This document shows positions 36,575 to 42,375 of a stretch of DNA of 64,000 nucleotides, piece after piece. Made by a program: the position numbers and the translations under genes. A model generated the notes under the pieces. That model worked only from the letters and a program-made list of their open reading frames with translations. It did no database searches and was not told the DNA's origin. Within the stretch, counting starts at the first letter, position 1. Every line of letters begins with the position of its first letter. Source of the stretch: Paraburkholderia aromaticivorans (GTDB taxonomy: Bacteria; Pseudomonadota; Gammaproteobacteria; Burkholderiales; Burkholderiaceae); assembly GCF_002278075.1 (NCBI RefSeq), contig NZ_CP022990.1:620001-684000 (forward strand), in the 5' to 3' direction.

Positions 36575-36790
36575 ATGTTGCTTCGTGTACTCGCCGCGCT
36601 GCCGTTCATCGGCATTCTGCTCGGTGTTCCGTTTGTCAATCGTGTCGAGCCGCTGATGCTCGGCATGCCCTTCGTGCTGGCCTGGATCGTCATGTGGGTG
36701 GTGCTCAGTTCGATCATCATGGCGATCATCTACCGTCTCGACCCGTCGAACCGTCAGCTCGCCGTGGACGGCGAGGAGGTGGGTTCATGA
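36575..36790 (+). CDS. DUF3311 small membrane protein (71 aa)
   Basis: Two transmembrane helices (about residues 3-22 and 32-52) with the short loop VNRVEPLMLGMPFV and a polar C-terminus, the standard shape of DUF3311 proteins. These are encoded directly before a sodium:solute symporter and are probably an accessory subunit. The ATG at 36575 follows GAGGAG. The stop overlaps the symporter start (ATGA at 36787-36790), indicating coupling. Confidence 0.85.
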   Translation: MLLRVLAALPFIGILLGVPFVNRVEPLMLGMPFVLAWIVMWVVLSSIIMAIIYRLDPSNRQLAVDGEEVGS

Positions 36791-38259
36791 GCGCACTCAT
36801 CATCATTGCGGCGATTACCCTGTTCGCGCTTTACCTGGGCGTGCGCGCCAAGCGCGGCCACGACATGAGCCTCGAACAATGGACCGTGGGCGGCCGCAGC
36901 TTCGGCACCGCCTTCGTGTTCCTGCTGATGGCCGGTGAAATCTACACGACCTTCACCTTCCTCGGCGGCAGCGGCTTCGCGTACGGCAAGGGCGCGCCGG
37001 TCTATTACATTCTGGCGTACGGCACGCTTGCCTATATTCTCTCGTACTGGATGCTGCCGCCGATCTGGCGTTACGCGAAGAAACATCGTCTTGTTTCCCA
37101 GCCGCACTTCTTCACGCGCAAGTACGAAAGCCCGGCGCTGGGTACGCTCGTTGCGCTGGTGGGCGTCGCCGCGCTGATCCCCTACCTCGTGCTGCAACTG
37201 AAGGGGCTCGGCATTATCGTGGCAACGGCCTCGTACGGCGCGATTTCGTCTACGGCGGCAGTATGGATCGGCGCGTGTGTCGTGACGGCTTATGTGATCG
37301 TTTCGGGCGTGCGCGGCTCGGCGTGGAATTCGGTGGTGAAGGACCTGCTGATTCTGGCGATCGTGCTGTTCCTCGGCATCTATTTGCCGCTGCACTATTA
37401 CGGCGGCTTCGGCGAAATGTTCCACGCAATCGATGCCGCGCGCCCCGGCTTCCTGACCTTCCCGGCCAAGGGCTCGAGCGTGACCTGGTTCCAGTCGACG
37501 GTGCTGCTCACGGCGCTGGGCTTTTTCATGTGGCCGCATACGTTCGGTTCGATTTTCACCGCGAGGGACGAACGCATTTTCCGCCGTAATGCGATGGTGC
37601 TGCCGCTGTACCAGTTGATTCTGCTGTTCGTGTTCTTCGTGGGCTTTGCCGCCACGTTGAAGGTGCCGGGTCTGAAGGGCGGCGACATCGACCTGTCGCT
37701 GTTCCGCCTGTCGTTGCAGACCTTCGATCCGTGGTTCGTCGGCGTGATCGGCGCGGCCGGAATTCTGACCGCACTGGTGCCGGGCTCGATGATCCTGACC
37801 TCCGCGTCCACCCTGCTCGCCAACGACGTCTATCGCGGCATGGTGAGCCGCAACGCTTCGGACGCCACGGTGGCGACGCTTGCGCGTGTCCTCGTGCCGG
37901 TCGTAGCGCTGGTGGCGGTCGGCTTCACGCTGCAAGGCGGCGAAACCATTGTCGCGTTGCTGCTGATGGGCTACAGCTTTGTGACCCAGCTCTTTCCCGC
38001 CGTGATTTGCAGCCTGCGTCCGAATAACCGCGCGACCAAACAAGGCGCGTTTTGCGGGATTCTGGTGGGCGTGGCGGTGGTGGCCGTGACGACTACCATG
38101 CATCTGAACATCGGGCAGTTGATGCCGTTCCTGCCCGACGCGTTGAAGGACGTCAATATCGGGTTCCTGGCGCTGGCGGTGAATATCATCGTCTTCGCGG
38201 CGGTGAGCGCGGTGACGCAGCCGCGGCCGGTCGAGCAGACGCATGCGCCGGTGCATTGA
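36787..38259 (+). CDS. sodium:solute symporter family permease, MctP-like (490 aa)
   Basis: About 13 transmembrane helices. SSS-family blocks include SLEQWTVGGRSFGTAFVF, GEIYTTFTFLGGSGFAYGKG, GVRGSAWNSVVKD and the TSASTLLANDVYRG region. In rhizobia the same DUF3311 plus SSS arrangement is found with MctP, a monocarboxylate (lactate, pyruvate, acetate) uptake permease, so a carboxylate substrate is likely but not proven. Confidence 0.9.
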   Translation: MSALIIIAAITLFALYLGVRAKRGHDMSLEQWTVGGRSFGTAFVFLLMAGEIYTTFTFLGGSGFAYGKGAPVYYILAYGTLAYILSYWMLPPIWRYAKKHRLVSQPHFFTRKYESPALGTLVALVGVAALIPYLVLQLKGLGIIVATASYGAISSTAAVWIGACVVTAYVIVSGVRGSAWNSVVKDLLILAIVLFLGIYLPLHYYGGFGEMFHAIDAARPGFLTFPAKGSSVTWFQSTVLLTALGFFMWPHTFGSIFTARDERIFRRNAMVLPLYQLILLFVFFVGFAATLKVPGLKGGDIDLSLFRLSLQTFDPWFVGVIGAAGILTALVPGSMILTSASTLLANDVYRGMVSRNASDATVATLARVLVPVVALVAVGFTLQGGETIVALLLMGYSFVTQLFPAVICSLRPNNRATKQGAFCGILVGVAVVAVTTTMHLNIGQLMPFLPDALKDVNIGFLALAVNIIVFAAVSAVTQPRPVEQTHAPVH

Positions 38260-38277
38260 GGTGGGAGCGGGTTGGAA

Positions 38278-38299
38278 GGGGTCACGGTACGGTGACCCC
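38278..38299. terminator. hairpin after the symporter gene
   Basis: Perfect 8-bp inverted repeat GGGGTCAC (38278-38285) and GTGACCCC (38292-38299) with a 6-nt loop, 18 bases after the symporter stop. There is no T-run, so it may be a Rho-independent stop of poor quality or simply part of the SymE remnant that begins here. Confidence 0.35.
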
Positions 38300-38512
38300 C
38301 GAATACGATGACCCCGCCAGAGCACTCGAACGCGCGCAGAACGGACCATTGAACTCAAGGCCCAGAGCGACCAGTTGCGCAACGTGTGGTTCGCACAAGT
38401 CACTGGGCGCTGAAACAGGGGGATTGGCACAACTGGCGAAGCAGGCTTTACACGAGGGCCGCGCGTAAAAATCAACATTGAACACGGACGATTGACCATT
38501 ACCGCCGAGTAG
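38282..38512 (+). pseudogene. SymE-like remnant A
   Basis: Two C-terminal SymE-type pieces are recognisable on the plus strand, in different frames. The first (38289-38412) encodes VTPEYDDPARALER and then, after a 2-base shift, RTIELKAQSDQLRNVW. The second (38430-38512) encodes GEAGFTRGPRVKINIEHGRL and ends TITAE. AGF-x2-G-x2-V-x-I plus LTI is the signature end of SymE family toxins. Copies B (40057) and C (40918) repeat the first piece. No start codon or N-terminus remains. Confidence 0.6.
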
Positions 38513-38514
38513 CC

Positions 38515-38550
38515 GTAGCAAGGGCCGCTTGCGCGGCCTTCGCTACTTTT
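38515..38550 (+). terminator. intrinsic terminator after SymE remnant A
   Basis: GTAGC (38515-38519) pairs with GCTAC (38542-38546) and encloses an imperfect GGCCGC/GCGGCC stem; TTTT follows at 38547-38550. Related GGGCC hairpins follow remnants B and C. Confidence 0.65.
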
Positions 38551-38949
38551 AATACCGGTTGCCAATATAGGCTGAGATAGAGGTCACGTCTAAAAAATCA
38601 GATTTAATACCGATGGAGAGTCCATCACCATTCAATGCAAGATCTATCAATTCACCATCGCGATTCAAATCAATGTCTGCAACGAATGACGTATTATTCC
38701 ACCCTGAAGAGAGGAATATCTTACGCCAGAGCATGAAAGTTGAATTTGAACTGTATTGAATTTATTTTCAACCCAATTTTTTGGAGGGGATAGCGGATAA
38801 TCTCGCAAATCAATTCGAAAGGTAACGGTTGGCCCGTCACGATGAAAGGTGACATCGTGAACATTTACTTTATCAAGAGATGGAAAATCTTCTCCGTAAA
38901 TGAATGTTACTTTTCTTTTGTCTACCAAAAAATCCGTCCAATGCGACAT
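38549..38949 (-). pseudogene. Imm50-like immunity gene, frameshifted (archived cassette 4)
   Basis: Starts at ATG 38949 behind an AGGGATG site. The first frame reads MSHWTDFLVDKRKVTFIYGE and continues through DYPLSPPKNWVENKFNTVQI, then loses sense after LSCSGV near 38735. The second frame takes over (IFLSSGWNNTSFVADIDL) and ends AYIGNRY at 38549. Joined, the two halves make one protein of Imm50-like layout (N-terminal W, PxxPPxxW, C-terminal ISAY). One base change in length explains the break, so the immunity gene is dead or a sequencing error is present. Confidence 0.65.
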
Positions 38950-38961
38950 TGCTCATCCCTT

Positions 38962-39390
38962 TTAAAATGGATAGTGCTCAAGCGTACCAGGTACTGTGCC
39001 TACTGTGCCATTGCGGGTATCTTCAATGGGTCTCACATTGATATGTGGCCCTTGGTTCCCCGGCGTGCCTGGTGGACCGTAACTATGGCCAGGACAATGA
39101 TCCTGAATCACAACTTGAGAACCATCTTCGCGAGTGAATGTGTATTCACGTGTTTTCATCGGTTGATGACTTTCGCTCAAAATATTTTTACCATTTCTCT
39201 CAGTAAGATTTGCGAGATTAACCCGATCAGGTCGTTGCCTCATTGGCATTCTTGCATCTCTCTTTGCTGCTATAAATGCAGCATTTCGTGACTGAAAGCT
39301 CGGAGGAGATTGTCCTTCCGATGGCGTACACGACAGCCCCCACGGATCGATCCACGATATCGGATTGGGCGCATACGCATATAACCTACC
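38962..39390 (-). pseudogene. orphan Rhs toxin tip, HNH/EndoVII-like, without start (archived cassette 4)
   Basis: The frame is intact for 142 codons but has no proper start. It begins directly after the stop of the upstream immunity gene with the Rhs border LYAYAPNPISWIDPWGLSC, then a variable linker and the toxin domain REYTFTREDGSQVVIQDHCP, GHSYGPPGTPGNQGPHINVR, ending GTLEHYPF. Conserved His, Asn and the final EHYPF resemble HNH/EndoVII-fold polymorphic nucleases. It is silent unless recombined onto the rhs gene. Confidence 0.7.
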
Positions 39391-39681
39391 CTAGCTGGCT
39401 CCCCATTGAGAATTTATTTTAAAAATCTCACCCAAAAGCATCTGATCATCAAATTCACCCTCATCCCTTAATTCCGGATCAGAGCAGTAATTGTCTACAG
39501 CACAAAACACCGCATCAAAGTATCGTTGATCAGTTGCTGGAGCATCCTGCAACTGGCCATTGTCCCTACAGGCCCTCCACGTCGCCATATATGCCCTTTC
39601 GAAAGCGACTGCCGAAATTCCTCTTGAGGCAAAGCGCTCTACCAAGATAGTCAAATCTGCTTTTGTGTATCTAGAAGACAT
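39391..39681 (-). CDS. colicin-D-immunity-like protein (96 aa, archived cassette 3)
   Basis: Intact frame from ATG 39681 to TAG 39391. All-helical sequence TKADLTILVERFASRGISAV, FERAYMATWRACRD, then CSDPELRDEGEFDDQMLLGE, the layout of colicin D/E5-type immunity proteins that occupy the toxin active site with acidic residues. Its start lies inside the last codons of the colicin-D-like toxin remnant, as expected for a cognate pair. It may still protect against incoming toxin. Confidence 0.75.
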   Translation of the reverse strand: MSSRYTKADLTILVERFASRGISAVAFERAYMATWRACRDNGQLQDAPATDQRYFDAVFCAVDNYCSDPELRDEGEFDDQMLLGEIFKINSQWGAS

Positions 39682-40032
39682 TTCCTAGGCTCGTAAGGTC
39701 AGATACCTGTCCAGGTGACAGCTTCCACCCAGATATGAAATTCCCAGACTGATCAGTCATGACATTTAATCCAGTTTCAGGATTAAAGTAATGCATCACA
39801 TCGTCGGCCCAACGATATTTTCTTGAATCGCCTGGGTTGAAGGTAAATCAACATGATCCTTCATCGCTTTCTCAAAAGCTCCAATGTTAGAGCCATTTTT
39901 ATTTCCTGTAACGCTGAAATCCACAGCATGCTTGAACTTCTTGTCGAGTTGCTTCCTCGTGAAATTCACACCTTCCGAACACGCAAGTCCCAACGGATCG
40001 ATCCAGCCTATCGGATTAGGCGCATACGCATA
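39671..40032 (-). pseudogene. orphan Rhs toxin tip, colicin-D-like tRNase, frameshifted (archived cassette 3)
   Basis: Begins with the border YAYAPNPIGWIDPLGLAC (about 39985-40032). The toxin starts KQLDKKFKHAVDFSVTGNKN and runs to LPSTQAIQ, then a one-base shift near 39820 moves the frame to KYRWADDVMHYFNPETGLNV and SGNFISGWKLSP before the stop at 39671. Both halves match the colicin D C-terminal RNase domain, which cleaves tRNA-Arg anticodon loops in the prototype. No start codon precedes it. Confidence 0.75.
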
Positions 40033-40056
40033 GGTGGTTAGGCGCGGAGTCGTTGT

Positions 40057-40230
40057 TCAAGGCCGGCCAGCGCTTCCATGTCTCCATTGACTACATCCGG
40101 CAACGCCTCACGGTGCCCCCGAATACGATGATGCCAGAGCGCGCGAGCGCGCAGAACGGTCCATTGAACTCAAGGCCCAGAGTGACCAGTTGCGCAGCGT
40201 ATGGCGCGCGCAAATCACTGGCCGTTGAAA
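40057..40230 (+). pseudogene. SymE-like remnant B
   Basis: Encodes FKAGQRFHVSIDYIRQRLTV, then one base is missing relative to copy C and the frame fails. The following nucleotides (ATTGAACTCAAGGCCCAGAG and on) are nearly identical to copies A and C. Only the C-terminal half of a SymE-type protein plus tail is left, abutting the Rhs border of cassette 3. Confidence 0.6.
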
Positions 40231-40232
40231 CG

Positions 40233-40254
40233 AAGGGCCGCGTCAGTGGCCCTT
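40233..40254 (+). terminator. hairpin after SymE remnant B
   Basis: AAGGGCCGC (40233-40241), loop GTCA, GTGGCCCTT (40246-40254): a 9-bp stem with one G-T pair, followed by TACTATTTC. Confidence 0.6.
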
Positions 40255-40261
40255 TACTATT

Positions 40262-40558
40262 TCACTCACTTTCTACATAGCTTTTGAGATGTACCCAGAA
40301 GTCACAATCAAAGATACTCTCCCGGCTTAAACCAAGCAACTCCCCAATTATCAGATACTCCTTCATATCAATATCTTGCGGATTGAAGTTAATTTTCATT
40401 AATTCGATAAACAAACCCTCGTACCTCATTTCATATTCGTCATGCTAAATAAAATGGCGCACAGACTCCGATGTCTCCTTGTCCAGTACGTTTTCATACT
40501 TTTCAAGAAGCACTGCAAGCCTATCTTTAACAAAAAAACAAGCTCTTCTTGCATCCAT
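40262..40558 (-). pseudogene. immunity gene with internal amber codon (archived cassette 2)
   Basis: From ATG 40558 the frame reads MDARRACFFVKDRLAVLLEK and SESVRHFI, meets TAG at 40445-40447, then continues HDEYEMRYEGLFIELMKINF to a natural stop at 40262. Without the TAG it would be a 98-residue acidic helical protein of a type I recall next to contact-dependent toxins. The downstream Met could allow a shorter product. Partner of the EndoU tip. Confidence 0.65.
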
Positions 40559-40915
40559 TCCTCGCGGTGGGTTGGGCGCCACATTAATCGGATAGGCAGT
40601 CGAAATCTGACCGGCATAAGTCGAATGTGTTGAGGGAAAAAAATCAACCCGTATCTCAACGCCGTCTCGAACGCCAATCGCATAAGGTGAACTCCACTTT
40701 CCAACACCTCAAGTAGACTTGGGATCCGTAGCAACATCTGACACGTGCCGCAAAATATCAGCATCACTCCAATGGGCAGGAAACTCCGTTTTTCCTGGCT
40801 TTCCTGCACCATATTTATGCCGATTAAGAATATGGTCTTCTATGCCCTGTCAGATCACAAGACAACCCTAACGGATCAGCCCACCCGAATGTATTTGGCG
40901 CATACCGATATGTGG
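40559..40915 (-). pseudogene. orphan Rhs toxin tip, EndoU nuclease, inactivated (archived cassette 2)
   Basis: Border YRYAPNTFGWADPLGLSC (about 40858-40915) is followed, after a one-base shift, by HILNRHKYGAGKPGKTEFPA and HWSDADILRHVSDVATDPKS, an in-frame TGA at 40709-40711 where the family has Trp, and then VEIRVDFFPS and ISTAYPINV. This is the bacterial EndoU RNase domain with its paired histidines. Two lesions plus the lack of a start make it non-functional. Its frame runs into the immunity gene without a stop. Confidence 0.75.
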
Positions 40916-40917
40916 CT

Positions 40918-41152
40918 CGCAACAACGGGATTCTTTAAAGCCGGCCAACGTGTCAATGTCTCGGTCGATTACATCCGGCAAAGCCTCACGGTGGCACCCG
41001 AATACGATGACGCCGCCAAAGCGCGTGAACGCGAGGAACGGACCATTGAACTCAAGGCCCAGAGCGACCCGTTGCGCAACGTTTGGCGTGCACAGGAAGC
41101 CGAGCGCCGACAATGCAGAAACCGCTCCGCCCCGCTCAACTCGAGTTGCTGA
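40918..41152 (+). pseudogene. SymE-like remnant C
   Basis: The best preserved of three copies: TTGFFKAGQRVNVSVDYIRQ, SLTVAPEYDDAAKAREREER, TIELKAQSDPLRNVWRAQEA, stop at 41152. The first block fits the C-terminal beta-hairpin of SymE family toxins (GFxxGxxVxVxV...LTV). The N-terminal half is missing: the frame upstream is antisense Rhs border. Same orientation and same neighbours as copies A and B. Confidence 0.6.
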
Positions 41153-41170
41153 TCCTGCAGCAACCAATAA

Positions 41171-41196
41171 CGAAGGGCTACGCAAGTGGCCCTTCG
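41171..41196 (+). terminator. hairpin after SymE remnant C
   Basis: CGAAGGGCTAC (41171-41181), tetraloop GCAA, GTGGCCCTTCG (41186-41196): an 11-bp stem with one wobble pair and a GNRA-type loop. There is no strong T-run. Confidence 0.55.
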
Positions 41197-41234
41197 AGAT
41201 GCCATTCGGGACTTACGGGCTCCAGGTGTACCGT

Positions 41235-41495
41235 CTATTTATAAGAATCCGGAATATTCTGAAACTGACGATCCCAGTCCCAATCTGCTGGCCTTTCTTT
41301 ATTTTCAAACCACTTCTTACCATTCAAAATCCATTGATTACGTTTCCTTCTCGCACTTGCCGGCGTGCAATCTTCGTAGCCAAATTCAGTGCCGCAACAC
41401 GGACATATTTCCCATGTCGGCGTACTCCCATCCTCACCCCAAGGAGGCGAGGACAATCCATAACCACACACTCGACAATAGCAATCACTGTGCAT
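41235..41495 (-). CDS. zinc-ribbon-like immunity protein (86 aa, archived cassette 1)
   Basis: Starts at ATG 41495 (or ten codons earlier at 41525). It contains CYCRVCGYG and CPCCGTEFGY, two knuckles that should bind zinc, then RNQWILNGKKWFENKERPAD and a short tail. Proteins of this kind occur beside CDI and Rhs toxins as immunity factors. Frame intact. It follows the toxin tip at 41527. Confidence 0.7.
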   Translation of the reverse strand: MHSDCYCRVCGYGLSSPPWGEDGSTPTWEICPCCGTEFGYEDCTPASARRKRNQWILNGKKWFENKERPADWDWDRQFQNIPDSYK

Positions 41496-41526
41496 TGTAG
41501 TAATCCAAATTACTCGGGAAGCCATG

Positions 41527-41842
41527 CTACGCGGGATCGGGCCTGAACATCGACTTTGGCGTGCCATTTGACGTCGTGACCGCAAATGTGTTGCTTCCCG
41601 GATCATAAAAAACAACCTCTCCGTTTGGTCTTATTTTCGTGAGCGTTCCTGATGGTGGTCCGCTAACAAAACTCTTCGTTCCTTCAACATATTGTTTGGC
41701 ATTTTGAAATTCCGGAAACTCCGCTCCGTGTTTTTTCCAATGCCCATAAGCATTTTCCGCTGACGACTTCGACGATGTCGAAGTCCAGCAACTCACCCCC
41801 CACGGATCAATCCACGAGATCGGATTAGGCGCATACGCATAA
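41527..41842 (-). pseudogene. orphan Rhs toxin tip, BECR-like, without start (archived cassette 1)
   Basis: Border LYAYAPNPISWIDPWGVSC (about 41786-41842) leads in frame into SSAENAYGHWKKHGAEFPEF, QNAKQYVEGTKSFV, GTLTKIRPNGEVVFYDP and a C-terminal GTPKSMFRPDPA. The layout (helix, then a beta sheet with TxxxxNGxVxxYDPxxNTF) suggests a Barnase/EndoU/ColE5/RelE-type RNase. The assignment is by pattern only. A GTG inside the border could start translation, otherwise it is silent. Reading frame intact. Confidence 0.65.
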
Positions 41843-41867
41843 AGGGCCGCGTCTGCGGCTCCATCTT

Positions 41868-42086
41868 TTAATCCGCCTGCTCCAATAAAAATTCCATCCC
41901 GATAAGCACCCCATTTTTATCAAAATCAAGATATATTTCAGGCCCCTTGTATTCTTTTATTATCGAGTGGAGACTTATCTGTTTTGCAACCACACCAGGA
42001 CTTCCTTTCCCAGGGTGGTCTGGCAGGGACAAATAGGCAACATCTCCATCTTCATTCACCACCATATCAATCTTTCGGTCAGCCAT
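41868..42086 (-). CDS. immunity protein of the active Rhs effector, DUF2283-like (72 aa)
   Basis: Starts two bases after the rhs stop, the typical place for the cognate immunity gene. The sequence MADRKIDMVVNEDGDVAYLS, later GPEIYLDFDKNGVLIGMEFL, resembles DUF2283, a small beta-rich fold used as antitoxin or immunity protein. AT-richer than the rhs core, as usual for exchanged tips. Confidence 0.75.
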   Translation of the reverse strand: MADRKIDMVVNEDGDVAYLSLPDHPGKGSPGVVAKQISLHSIIKEYKGPEIYLDFDKNGVLIGMEFLLEQAD

Positions 42087-42088
42087 TT

Positions 42089-42375
42089 CTACTCCAACAG
42101 ATTAATCAAGACCGTTTTTATTTTTGCAGTTCCGTTCTTTGCCACTTGGTACACCGCCATACCGTTATTTCCGGTGGGCACCAGAACTCGATCTGCATGA
42201 GCAGTATCCACAATTGTCCCAACAGGGTAACCGTCCTTTTCTATTTGCTTTGATAACGCCTTCAGAGCATCTGATGCTGTGTTCTTATCCGGATAAACAC
42301 CTCGCTCAACAGCCCTCTCCACCGCGTGCGGCATGTTTGAATTTACTACCTTCTTAGGCTTGGACAATAAATCAC
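42089..42375 (-). other. variable toxin tip of the active Rhs protein
   Basis: The last 94 codons of rhs, after the second DPxG motif. GC drops sharply from the core. The tip reads KVVNSNMPHAVERAVERGVY, SDALKALSKQIEKDGYPVGT, TAHADRVLVPTGNNGMAVYQ and ends KIKTVLINLLE. The HAVERAVERGV helix followed by a small beta sheet suggests a RelE/BECR-like nuclease, but I do not recognise the family. Confidence 0.7.

Noticed and set aside
36754..38565. 603-codon minus-strand open frame opposite the symporter
   Set aside because: Low-complexity Arg/His/Gln composition; the plus strand encodes a clear sodium:solute symporter.
38262..42088. Reading the repeated borders and hairpins as a CRISPR array or integron attachment sites
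   Set aside because: Spacing is irregular (about 0.5-0.9 kb), the repeated units encode the Rhs core end in frame, and no integrase or cas gene is present.
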